From the NCBI GenBank assembly GCA_965278995.1, contig OZ257136.1:2728001-2792000 (forward strand): 64,000 bases of DNA, given 5' to 3'. The DNA is from JADJYF01 sp965278995 (GTDB lineage Bacteria > Pseudomonadota > Gammaproteobacteria > Ga0077536). The position numbers were made by a program, and so were the translations under genes. Under the pieces are notes generated by a model. It had not been told where the DNA came from. It worked only from the letters and a program-made list of their open reading frames with translations, and did not search any database. Below are positions 7,436-15,510 of the stretch, in pieces; position 1 is the stretch's first letter; every line of letters starts with the position of its first letter.

Positions 7436-9055
7436 ATGCAATATGACGCGATCGTCGCCGGCGCCGGCTTTGCCGGTCTGTACATGCTTTACCGCCTGCG
7501 CAATGCAGGTTTCACGGTGAAAGTGCTGGAGGCGGCCGATGGCGTCGGCGGGACCTGGTACTGGAACCGGTACCCGGGCGCACGCTGCGACGTCAAGAGC
7601 ATCGACTATTCCTACTCGTTCAGCGCCGAGCTCGAGCAGCGTTGGGAGTGGAGCGAAAAATACGCCACGCAGCCCGAGATCCTGCGTTACGCCAATCATG
7701 TCGCCGACACCTTCGATCTGCGTCGCGACATCCAGTTCGCAACACGCGTAACCGCCGCACGTTACGACGACGCCTTCGGCCACTGGCTGATCGAGACTGC
7801 GCGCGGCGAACGCTACACCGCGCAGTACTACATCATGGCGACCGGTTGCCTGTCAGTACCGAAAGCGCTCGATATTCCAGGTCAGAGTGCTTTCGCCGGG
7901 CCGACGTATCACACCGCCAACTGGCCGCGTGAAGGTGTCGATTTCAGCGGCCAGCGTGTGGCCGTGATCGGCACGGGCTCGTCGGCTATTCAGTCGATAC
8001 CGATCATCGCGAGTCAGGCCCGCGAATTGACGGTCTACCAGCGCACCCCGGCCTACAGCCTGCCGGCAGGTAACGAGCCGCTCGATGCCGCCGCCGTTAC
8101 CGCGCTCAAATCACGCTATACCGAACATCGCGAACTGGCGCGTCACTCGATCTTCGGTGTGCCGGACCTGCCCATGGCGCACTCCGCACTCGACGTGAGT
8201 GCCGAAGAGCGCGCGCGAGTCTATGAAGCGGGCTGGGCCAGCGGCACCTTGAACCAGATGCTGCTTGCATTCAACGATCTGCTGATCGATCAGGCGGCCA
8301 ATGACACGGCGGCAGAATTCGTGCGCGAGAAGATTCGTCGCATCGTGCGCGACCCGCAGACGGCCGAAGCACTGTGCCCGAAAGATTTCCCTTTCGGTAC
8401 CAAACGACCGTGCCTCGATACGGAGTACTACGCGACGTTCAATCGCGATTCCGTCACACTGGTCGACCTGCGCGTCACGCCAGTGGTCGGCATTACGGCT
8501 GACGGGATCCGCACCAGCGGCGGGCTGCGCCAGTATGACTGCATCGTCTTCGCTACTGGTTTCGATGCCATGACCGGCGCAATCGTCAATGTCGATATTC
8601 GTGGTCGCGGTGGGCTCGCACTGAAAGACAAATGGTCGACAGGTCCTCGAACCTACCTTGGCCTCGGCGTCGCCGGCTTCCCGAATCTGTTCACCATCAC
8701 CGGCCCTGGCAGTCCGTCCGTGATGAGCAACATGATGGTGTCGATAGAACAACACGTCGACTGGATTGCCGACTGCCTGCACTACCTGCGCGAGCACGGT
8801 CATACCCGGATCGAGGCCACGCCTGAAGCCGAATCGGCCTGGGTGCAGCACGTCAATGAGGTCGCCGATGCCACGCTGTTTCCGCGCGCGAATTCCTGGT
8901 ACATGGGCGCCAATGTACCGGGCAAGCCGCGCGTATTCCTGCCCTACATCGGTGGCTGCAAGCTCTATCGGGAAAAATGCGACGAAGTCGCTGCACGACA
9001 CTACACCGGCTTTGCCCTTACTGCGAACGACGACGCGCTGCGTTCGGCGGGCTGA
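7436..9055 (+). CDS. Flavin-containing Baeyer-Villiger-type monooxygenase
   Basis: 539-aa class B flavoprotein monooxygenase, cytosolic, expected to use FAD and NADPH to insert oxygen next to a ketone. The FAD Rossmann motif is GAGFAG (residues 9-14) followed by GVGGTWYWNRYPGARCD. The type I BVMO fingerprint F-x-G-x3-H-x3-W-P is fully conserved as FAGPTYHTANWP (153-164). The NADPH Rossmann motif is GTGSSA (179-184). The C-terminus has FPNLFTITGPGSPS. GGGAG precedes the ATG by 9 nt. It is divergent from the AhpD-like/GST pair across about 216 bp. Relatives include cyclohexanone-type enzymes; the actual ketone is unknown. Confidence 0.93.
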   Translation: MQYDAIVAGAGFAGLYMLYRLRNAGFTVKVLEAADGVGGTWYWNRYPGARCDVKSIDYSYSFSAELEQRWEWSEKYATQPEILRYANHVADTFDLRRDIQFATRVTAARYDDAFGHWLIETARGERYTAQYYIMATGCLSVPKALDIPGQSAFAGPTYHTANWPREGVDFSGQRVAVIGTGSSAIQSIPIIASQARELTVYQRTPAYSLPAGNEPLDAAAVTALKSRYTEHRELARHSIFGVPDLPMAHSALDVSAEERARVYEAGWASGTLNQMLLAFNDLLIDQAANDTAAEFVREKIRRIVRDPQTAEALCPKDFPFGTKRPCLDTEYYATFNRDSVTLVDLRVTPVVGITADGIRTSGGLRQYDCIVFATGFDAMTGAIVNVDIRGRGGLALKDKWSTGPRTYLGLGVAGFPNLFTITGPGSPSVMSNMMVSIEQHVDWIADCLHYLREHGHTRIEATPEAESAWVQHVNEVADATLFPRANSWYMGANVPGKPRVFLPYIGGCKLYREKCDEVAARHYTGFALTANDDALRSAG

Positions 9056-9107
9056 AGTCAGTCACAGGCCAACCAACGGCCATACCAAGGAAATCGGAAA
9101 ACTCGCC

Positions 9108-9488
9108 ATGAATGAGCCTAAATACGCCATCCGCGTCACAGCCGCCACGACCTACGTGGAAACCCAATCCGACCCGGAAGCAGGCCGCTATCTGTTTGCA
9201 TACACCATCACCATCGAGAACACCGGCACGGTCTCGGCGCAATTGCTCGACCGGCACTGGGTCATCACCGACGCCAGTGGCCGGACCCAGGAGGTTCGCG
9301 GCGAAGGCGTGGTTGGCGAACAGCCGGTGCTGGCTCCAGGTGCGTCGTTTCGCTATACCAGCTCGGCCATGATCGGAACGCCGGTTGGCAGCATGCATGG
9401 CGAGTACGGCATGGTAGCCGCCGATGGCAACCAGTTCGAAGCGCCGATACCGGTCTTCAACCTGGCCATGCCGCGCGTCCTGCATTGA
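9108..9488 (+). CDS. apaG: ApaG domain protein
   Basis: 126-aa protein with the complete ApaG fold: IRVTAATTYVETQSDPEAG, YTITIENTG, LLDRHWVITDASG, the glycine-rich GEGVVGEQPVLAPG, and YTSS...GSMHGEYGM near the C-terminus. The length matches standalone ApaG. It lies 32 nt upstream of apaH, the classical apaG-apaH pair, so the two are probably co-transcribed. The biochemical role of ApaG is poorly defined; it has been linked to Co/Mg efflux. The frame is open far upstream inside the monooxygenase gene, but only the ATG at 9108 gives the family N-terminus. Confidence 0.95.
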   Translation: MNEPKYAIRVTAATTYVETQSDPEAGRYLFAYTITIENTGTVSAQLLDRHWVITDASGRTQEVRGEGVVGEQPVLAPGASFRYTSSAMIGTPVGSMHGEYGMVAADGNQFEAPIPVFNLAMPRVLH

Positions 9489-9520
9489 GTTTCCGCTGTC
9501 AGCCGGCAGCGGATTGAGTC

Positions 9521-10360
9521 ATGGCGACCTATGCCATCGGCGACCTGCAGGGCTGTCATGCCGAGTTTCTCGCCTTGCTCGCCAAAGTCGACTTCAGTGT
9601 ATCGCGCGATCGCCTGTGGTTGACCGGCGATCTCGTCAACCGCGGTCCGGATTCGCTGGCCGTATTGCGCAGTGTGATGGCGCTGGGCGAACGCGTAACC
9701 GTGGTACTGGGCAATCACGATTTGCATCTGCTCGCCTGCGCATGGTCATCGAACGCGCGTCCTCGGCGCCGCGACACATTGAACGCCGTACTCGCCGCAC
9801 CTGATCGAGACGACCTGCTGGCCTGGCTGCGCCGGCAGCCATTGTTTCATTACGACGCGAAGCTCGGTTACGCCATGGTCCATGCCGGCTTGCCGCCGCA
9901 ATGGACGCTCGCTGAAGCGGCCGGGCACGCCGTCGAAGTCGAAGCGGCGCTGCGCGGCCCCGCGATAACGTCTTTTCTCGCCAACTTGTATGGCAGCGAG
10001 CCGTCGCAGTGGGACGACACACTGGTTGGCGCTGACCGCCTGCGTTTCATCACCAATTGCTTTACTCGTATTCGTTACTGCGACCTCGATGGTCGCTTGA
10101 ACCTCGACGAGAAAGGTCAGCCAGCGACGCAACCGGCGGGCCTGCTGCCGTGGTTCGAACTGCCGCAGCGTGCCAGTCGCGATACACGCATCGTGTTCGG
10201 CCACTGGTCGACGCTGCGCCTCGCACCGGAGGAATGTCACCGCCACGCCGTATGGCCGCTCGATACGGGCGCCGTGTGGGGCGGCGAACTGACAGCCATG
10301 CGGCTGGAAGACGGTGCCCTGTTTCACGTTCCGTCGTCAGTCGTGACCGCACTCGACTGA
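9521..10360 (+). CDS. apaH: Symmetrical bis(5'-nucleosyl)-tetraphosphatase (Ap4A hydrolase)
   Basis: 279-aa metallophosphoesterase that cleaves Ap4A symmetrically to two ADP and can decap Np4-RNAs. The PPP-family metal motifs are in order: GDLQGCH (residues 7-13), GDLVNRGPDS (about 37-46), LGNHD (about 66-70), and further on VFGHWS. The length equals that of the E. coli enzyme. It follows apaG closely and converges on folA, leaving about 45 bp between stops. Confidence 0.97.
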   Translation: MATYAIGDLQGCHAEFLALLAKVDFSVSRDRLWLTGDLVNRGPDSLAVLRSVMALGERVTVVLGNHDLHLLACAWSSNARPRRRDTLNAVLAAPDRDDLLAWLRRQPLFHYDAKLGYAMVHAGLPPQWTLAEAAGHAVEVEAALRGPAITSFLANLYGSEPSQWDDTLVGADRLRFITNCFTRIRYCDLDGRLNLDEKGQPATQPAGLLPWFELPQRASRDTRIVFGHWSTLRLAPEECHRHAVWPLDTGAVWGGELTAMRLEDGALFHVPSSVVTALD

Positions 10361-10405
10361 CGCTGTCGCGCCGCCTGGCGGCAGGCTCGCGCACATGCCG
10401 GAACC

Positions 10406-10930
10406 CTATCCGCGACGTTCGAGCACACGAAAACGATAGGGATGCGGGTTCGCAGCATCCGCTGGATGGACTGCCAGACTTACTTCCTGCCAGGCACGCA
10501 CGTCGAAGTCGGGAAAATGGACGTCACCTTCGACCTCGGTATCGACCTCGGTCAGATAGAGGCGATCGGCCAGACTCAGTGCCTCAGCATACAGTTCGGC
10601 GCCACCAACGATCATCACTTCTTGGCAATTCACGCAAGCTGCCAGCGCAGCGTTCAAGGTCGCATAAACCTCACAACCCGGCGCCGAAAAAACGGGGCTT
10701 CGACTGATCACAAGATTGCGTCGCCCCGGCAACACACGGCCGATGGATTCATGCGTGCGCCGACCCATGACTATCGGTTTGCCCAGCGTGATGGCTTTGA
10801 AATGGCGCAAGTCGGCCGGCAGATGCCAGGGCAGGCCGCCCGCACGCCCGATGGTTCGCTTGCGATCAAGTGCAACGACGATACCGATGCGCGGCCGATA
10901 GTCGACCGTCCCGGTCGCTGCGTTCGTCAC
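10406..10930 (-). CDS. folA: Dihydrofolate reductase
   Basis: 174-aa enzyme reducing dihydrofolate to tetrahydrofolate with NADPH, regenerating the cofactor oxidised by thymidylate synthase. Recognisable blocks: IGIVVALDRKRTIGRAGGLP, WHLPADLRHFK with the active-site acidic residue, VMGRRTHESIGR, NLVISR, and VMIVGGAELYAEAL for NADPH binding. Its ATG overlaps the stop of thyA by 4 nt (ATGA), so the two are translationally coupled. The N-terminus is about 12 residues longer than in E. coli. Confidence 0.97.
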   Translation of the reverse strand: MTNAATGTVDYRPRIGIVVALDRKRTIGRAGGLPWHLPADLRHFKAITLGKPIVMGRRTHESIGRVLPGRRNLVISRSPVFSAPGCEVYATLNAALAACVNCQEVMIVGGAELYAEALSLADRLYLTEVDTEVEGDVHFPDFDVRAWQEVSLAVHPADAANPHPYRFRVLERRG

Positions 10931-11721
10931 ACAGCCACCGGCGCCGGAATATGTGCCTGCGGGGCATAGCCCTCGAGCGTGAAATCGTCATAGCTGAATT
11001 CGAAGATTGAGCGTCGCTCCGGATTCAACCGCATGCGCGGCAGCGCGCCCGGCGTGCGCGTCAATTGCAGGTCGGCCTGCTCGATGTGGTTGAGATAGAG
11101 ATGAGCATCGCCGAGCGTATGCACGAAATCGCCCGGCGCGAGCCCGCAGACCTGCGCCATCATCATCGTCAACAGCGCATAAGAGGCAATGTTGAACGGC
11201 ACGCCGAGAAAAATATCGGCGCTGCGTTGATACATCTGGCAGGACAATCGCCCGTCGGCAACGTAGAACTGGAACATCGTGTGACAGGGCGCCAGCGCCA
11301 TGCGTGGCACCTCGGCGACATTCCACGCGCTGACCAGCAGCCGGCGCGAATTCGGATTGCGCTTGATGTCGTCGATGACCTGGCTTATCTGATCGATGCT
11401 GCCGCCGTCCGGGGTTGGCCAGGAACGCCATTGCACACCGTAGACCGGACCGAGTTCACCGTCGGCGCCGGCCCATTCGTCCCAGATCGAAACGCCGTTT
11501 TCGCGCAGATAGCGGACGTTCGATTCGCCGCGCAGAAACCAGATCAACTCATGGATGATCGACTTTACGTGCAGTTTCTTCGTCGTCAGCAACGGAAACC
11601 CAGCGCCAAGATCGAAACGCATCTGGTAGCCGAAAACGCTGCGCGTACCGGTACCCGTGCGATCGTCCTTGAGCGTGCCGTGATTGCGCACATGGCGCAG
11701 CAGGTCGAGATAGTTATTCAT
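10927..11721 (-). CDS. thyA: Thymidylate synthase
   Basis: 264-aa enzyme methylating dUMP to dTMP with methylene-tetrahydrofolate; exactly the E. coli ThyA length. Visible hallmarks are MNNYLDLLRHVRNHGT, DRTGTGTRSVFG with the phosphate-binding Arg, the catalytic-Cys loop LAPCHTMFQFYV, RSADIFLGVPFNIASYALL for dUMP binding, and the C-terminal PAPVAV. It is the upstream partner of folA (4-nt overlap) and downstream of lgt by 66 nt, the common lgt-thyA-folA arrangement. Confidence 0.98.
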   Translation of the reverse strand: MNNYLDLLRHVRNHGTLKDDRTGTGTRSVFGYQMRFDLGAGFPLLTTKKLHVKSIIHELIWFLRGESNVRYLRENGVSIWDEWAGADGELGPVYGVQWRSWPTPDGGSIDQISQVIDDIKRNPNSRRLLVSAWNVAEVPRMALAPCHTMFQFYVADGRLSCQMYQRSADIFLGVPFNIASYALLTMMMAQVCGLAPGDFVHTLGDAHLYLNHIEQADLQLTRTPGALPRMRLNPERRSIFEFSYDDFTLEGYAPQAHIPAPVAV

Positions 11722-11787
11722 GGAGTACGCGTGATTCTGTGCTCAATCGCCGGATGCCGTCGTCGCGGTCATTTGCAGCTCAGATTA

Positions 11788-12564
11788 TCATCGTCGCGCG
11801 CGGAACAGCAGCACGACGCCGGCGATGAACATCGGCACACATAGCAGCTGGCCCATGGTGACCCAGCCGAGGGCGAGATAGCCAAGCTGGCTGTCGGGCT
11901 CGCGGACGAATTCAACGGCACTGCGAAACAGCGAATATAAAAGCAGAAAAGCACCCGAGACCGTGCCAACTGCCTGCGGCCGCCGGGCCAGCCAGTTGAG
12001 GATGACGAACAACACGACGCCTTCGAGCAGCGCCTCGTAGAGCTGCGAGGGGTGGCGTGCCACGCCGCCGGCCGCCGGCGCGCTGAACACGACGCCCCAT
12101 GGCACGCTGGTCGGCGCTCCCCATAACTCCTGGTTGACGAAATTGGCGAGTCGCCCGAGCCCGAGACCTAGCGGCACGACCGGCATCAAAAAATCGCTGA
12201 CAACGAAGAACGGCTCGCGCTCACGGCGTGCAAACCAGGCGATGGCTAGCACGAGTCCGATGGCGCCACCGTGGAACGACATGCCACCGCGCCAGACCGC
12301 AAAGATGGCCAGCGGATCGGCGAGATACGATGAAGCGTTATAGAACAGAATATAGCCAAGGCGCCCCCCCAGGACGGCCCCGAGTGCGCCTTGAAAAATT
12401 AAATCGTCGACCTGCTCAGGTCGCCAGCTCGACGCGCTGGCCGCGCGCCGCCGCAGCAGCCACCAGGCCGCCGCAATACCAGCGATATAGGCGAGCCCGT
12501 ACCAATGCACGGCGACAGGACCGATTTTTAAAGCGACCGGATCGATAGGCGGAAAATGAATCAT
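11788..12564 (-). CDS. lgt: Prolipoprotein diacylglyceryl transferase
   Basis: 258-aa inner-membrane enzyme transferring diacylglyceryl from phosphatidylglycerol to the lipobox Cys of prolipoproteins. It has seven or so hydrophobic segments. Family blocks include MIHFPPIDPVALKIGPVAVHWYG at the N-terminus (Lgt start), GGRLGYILFYN, RGGMSFHGGAIG with the essential His, GRLANFVNQELWG (the Lgt signature, with Ala where Gly is usual), HPSQLYEALLEG and FVREPD. It heads the lgt-thyA-folA set. Confidence 0.97.
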   Translation of the reverse strand: MIHFPPIDPVALKIGPVAVHWYGLAYIAGIAAAWWLLRRRAASASSWRPEQVDDLIFQGALGAVLGGRLGYILFYNASSYLADPLAIFAVWRGGMSFHGGAIGLVLAIAWFARREREPFFVVSDFLMPVVPLGLGLGRLANFVNQELWGAPTSVPWGVVFSAPAAGGVARHPSQLYEALLEGVVLFVILNWLARRPQAVGTVSGAFLLLYSLFRSAVEFVREPDSQLGYLALGWVTMGQLLCVPMFIAGVVLLFRARR

Positions 12565-12606
12565 GCCGGGCTACGCGTGGGAACGGCGACGCAGTGTACT
12601 CGTTAA

Positions 12607-13590
12607 TTACCGCGATCCGGAAAACCTCCGCGTGCCGGCCACGGTCATCAGTGCGGCACCGGTGACCAGAAACCAGGGCGGTGCTGCCGGCACCTGCACG
12701 GGTTCCTCGACCGGCGGTTCCTGCGGAACGACGACGTCCCAGCCGATGTCGTCGAGGGCAGCCAGATCAAGTTCGGTGATGAGCTTGCGCGTACCGATGT
12801 TGATGGTCGGATCGAGCGAGGTCTCCTGCGTGGTTCCTGCCCGCGTACCGATGAAGGACTCCGTTCCTGCAACAACTGTGCTCTGCGTGCCATTGGCCCA
12901 GTGCGAAAGGTCGCCACTGAGTGGAACATTGCCGCCGAAACTTGCGACGCTGGCAGCGCCGGTAAATGTCGCGGCAAAAACATCATTGACCCAGGTGTCG
13001 GCAACACCGATACCGAATACGTGGCCGAATTCGTGCAGGGCGACCGACAGAAAATCGTGCGTGCCGGCGGCTGGACCGCTGTTCAGGTCAAAACTCCATG
13101 GACTATTGATATCGAATGCAATGGCACCGCCCCACAACGAGAAATCGAAAGCGTCGGCGCCGTCGACTGCATTGAAATTGGAACCTTGCCCACGGACAAA
13201 TGCATTCATCTGGAAATCGAGTAAGCCGGAAACACTGAAGTTCCCTGGCCCGGCCTGCCCGAGCACCGAGCCACCGAGTTCGCGCGCGCCGGCGTAGATC
13301 CGAATCGTATTGGCGGCGATATCGACATTGTTGATTTGTACGTTCGCACCGGTACTCGGATTCTGGAACAGAATCTGAAAATTATTGATGCCGGAGGAAT
13401 CGATTGCGGTGAGATTGTCGCTCAAGCGGGCGGCGAAGAAATTTCCGGCAGCCTCGAATGTCGTGCGCGCCTGCGAGCCTGGTGCGAGGAAACCGGTGTC
13501 GAAAGAATAATCGTATTCGATGACCAGAGCCGGACTGCTCTGCGCGACGAGCGCGCCAAGCAGCGCGCAACCGAGATGAATAATCCTCAC
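12607..13590 (-). CDS. Secreted putative zinc metalloprotease with PEP-CTERM-like tail
   Basis: 327 aa from the GTG at 13590 (GGAG 9 nt upstream); an alternative GTG lies at 13611. The signal peptide (VRIIHLGCALLGALVAQSS) is followed by a secreted body. ALHEFGHVFGIG at about residue 184 is a zinc HExxH motif with the metzincin-like glycine. The position where metzincins put the third ligand is Val, with Asp two residues later. The C-terminus has a proline-rich stretch, VPAAPPWF, a hydrophobic helix and a basic end (TRRFSGSR), the layout of a PEP-CTERM exosortase substrate. It was recognised by these features only; peptidase activity is inferred. Confidence 0.75.
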   Translation of the reverse strand: MRIIHLGCALLGALVAQSSPALVIEYDYSFDTGFLAPGSQARTTFEAAGNFFAARLSDNLTAIDSSGINNFQILFQNPSTGANVQINNVDIAANTIRIYAGARELGGSVLGQAGPGNFSVSGLLDFQMNAFVRGQGSNFNAVDGADAFDFSLWGGAIAFDINSPWSFDLNSGPAAGTHDFLSVALHEFGHVFGIGVADTWVNDVFAATFTGAASVASFGGNVPLSGDLSHWANGTQSTVVAGTESFIGTRAGTTQETSLDPTINIGTRKLITELDLAALDDIGWDVVVPQEPPVEEPVQVPAAPPWFLVTGAALMTVAGTRRFSGSR

Positions 13591-13692
13591 GCGGAGCAAC
13601 TCCGTTAGCACCGTGCGAGTCTGGCATGTAGAAGCCGACGCAGCTACCAGGAATACCGGTAACCGGTCAAACTTATGGAGGCCGCTTGCGGC

Positions 13693-14631
13693 TTACCAGG
13701 CCAGATCGTGGCCGAAAGCCGTGCGATAACGCGCCGCAAACGAGGTGCGGTCAATGCGATGATTCTGCGTCCCATTGTGTTCAATCTTGATGGCGCCCAG
13801 CAGTGCGGCGATACGCGCTGTCGTCGGCCACGGCAGACCGTGCTCGAGACCATAGAGCAAACCGGCACGATAGGCATCACCGCAGCCAGTCGGATCCTTG
13901 ATAACAGAGGGTTTGGCGGTCGGTATATCCAGCCGAGTGCCACCCGTATAGACATAAGAGCCTTCGCCACCACGGGTGACGACGTACGCCTCGACGCGAG
14001 ATGCGATGTCTTCCGGTGACCAGCCGGTGCGCTCCTGCATGAGCTGCGATTCATAGTCATTGACTGTCACCCAGGTTGCGCCGGCGATGAATTGTTTCAA
14101 ATCATCGCCGTTGAACATCGGCATACCCTGACCCGGGTCGAAAATGTAGCGTATCCCCGCCGAATGAAGCTGCGCGGCGTGTTCCAGCATCCCGTCGCGA
14201 CCGTCCGGCGCAATGATGCCGAGCGAAACTGCGCCAGCCGCGCTGACGTGATTACTCGCCGAATGATTCATGGCGCCCGGGTGAAAGGCCGTAATCTGGT
14301 TGTCATCGAGATCCGTCGTGATGAAGGCCTGCGCCGTCATCGTGCCGTCAATCTCGGTGATGCAATGACGCGCGATGCCCTGCAGCTTCATCCATTCGCC
14401 GTACGGCCCGAAATCCATGCCGACAGTGCCCATCGGCACGGGTTCGCCGCCAATCATCTTCAAGTTGTATGCGATATTGCCGGCGCAGCCGCCAAACTCG
14501 CGGCGCAGCTCCGGCACCAGGAAGGAGACGTTCAGAATATGAATCTTGTCGGGCAGAATATGATTCTTGAATCGATCCTGAAACACCATGATGTTATCGA
14601 AAGCCAATGAGCCGCAGATGAGGACGGACAT
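13693..14631 (-). CDS. PfkB family carbohydrate/nucleoside kinase
   Basis: 312-aa ribokinase-fold kinase. The N-terminus, SVLICGSLAFDNI, carries the first sugar-binding strand. GGCAGNIAYNLKMIGG is PfkB signature 1. DPTGCGDAYRAG near residue 250 is signature 2 with the catalytic Asp. Relatives of this type are annotated as adenosine kinase or sugar kinase, but the substrate cannot be fixed from sequence. The gene lies between the metalloprotease and a divergently oriented membrane protein and does not seem part of a pathway cluster. Confidence 0.9.
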   Translation of the reverse strand: MSVLICGSLAFDNIMVFQDRFKNHILPDKIHILNVSFLVPELRREFGGCAGNIAYNLKMIGGEPVPMGTVGMDFGPYGEWMKLQGIARHCITEIDGTMTAQAFITTDLDDNQITAFHPGAMNHSASNHVSAAGAVSLGIIAPDGRDGMLEHAAQLHSAGIRYIFDPGQGMPMFNGDDLKQFIAGATWVTVNDYESQLMQERTGWSPEDIASRVEAYVVTRGGEGSYVYTGGTRLDIPTAKPSVIKDPTGCGDAYRAGLLYGLEHGLPWPTTARIAALLGAIKIEHNGTQNHRIDRTSFAARYRTAFGHDLAW

Positions 14632-14718
14632 GCGCTGAATACCTTTGAGAACGGGACTTCATTGCATCATACTCGAAACGACCGCGGCCGAGCCCGCAGG
14701 CGGCCATCGCGAGCATCC

Positions 14719-15363
14719 ATGATCGATACCCTGACCAGCCCTCGAGTACTACTCGCCGTGCTATTCCTGATCGGCGCCGCCGTGCTCGAACCTGTGCTCG
14801 AATTTCGCCTGAATCGCGCGCTGGGTGGCGACGCCGCGCTGCAATGGAGCTGGCAATTTCTGCTCGGTCCGCTCGCTCGCGCCGCGATCATCGCTGGCTT
14901 CGTACTGCTGGCCTATCCGGCGCTGTACGGCGTGCGCGTAGCGCCATCGCTTGCCACCCTGCTGGCCGGCGATGCACTGCGAGTGAACACGCTCATCGGC
15001 ATCCTGTTCATCGTCTCCCTTCTGCTGCCGCTGCTGAGCCTGTTTTCGGAGCGCTCGGTACTGCTGCTGCCGGCGCAAGCGCTCATCGCAACCGCTATCG
15101 TTTTCAGCTGGTTCACGCATGACCTCGGGGCGACCTCTGCCAGTCTCTGGCCGGGCCTGCCGACAGCGTTGATCCTGACCGGCTTCATCCTGGCCGGCCA
15201 CCGGCTCGCCGTGATGCTTTCGCATCTGCTCGGTGAAGCGTTCGATCTGCGCTTTGCGACGACCGGCGCTGCAGCGCTGGTGCTGAGCGCGACTGAAATG
15301 CTGGTGCAAGTTCCGGTGATGCTGTTGTACGGCTATGCCCTGGGCCAACAGATCGCCATCTGA
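14719..15363 (+). CDS. Conserved polytopic membrane protein of unknown function
   Basis: 214-aa protein with about six hydrophobic segments: roughly 9-25, 45-68, 70-85, 95-115, 118-135, and two near the C-terminus. MIDTLTSPRVLLAVLF is the preferred start at 14719. An upstream in-frame ATG at 14662 would add a very basic 19-residue segment that would be unusual before the first helix. No catalytic motif or known family is recognised. It is divergent from the PfkB kinase and converges on uvrA, with a palindromic element in between. Confidence 0.7.
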   Translation: MIDTLTSPRVLLAVLFLIGAAVLEPVLEFRLNRALGGDAALQWSWQFLLGPLARAAIIAGFVLLAYPALYGVRVAPSLATLLAGDALRVNTLIGILFIVSLLLPLLSLFSERSVLLLPAQALIATAIVFSWFTHDLGATSASLWPGLPTALILTGFILAGHRLAVMLSHLLGEAFDLRFATTGAAALVLSATEMLVQVPVMLLYGYALGQQIAI

Positions 15364-15500
15364 CAGGCTGGTGAAAAACTACTGCGTTCGGCACGGCCGC
15401 GTTGTGCAAGCGCGCAAAATCCTCATTTACTCCGTGTAAATTCCGGCGTTGCGCTCGCGCGCCTTGTCCTGCTTTCGCTCGCTACGTTTTTTATCAGCCT
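15364..15500. repeat. Nested palindromic element A, between convergent genes
   Basis: A 137-bp imperfect palindrome. The outer arms CAGGCTG...CAGCCTG extend inward through AAAAAC/GTTTTT with only two G-T mismatches. The centre is the small hairpin ATTTAC-tccgt-GTAAAT (15425-15441). It starts immediately after the stop of the membrane protein gene and ends 10 bp before the uvrA stop. It shares interior motifs (GCGCGCCTTG and GGCGTTGC-like blocks) and nested design with the element at 18403-18557. It could act as a bidirectional terminator or be a non-autonomous mobile palindrome. Confidence 0.6.
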
Positions 15501-15510
15501 GTTTGCCCAC

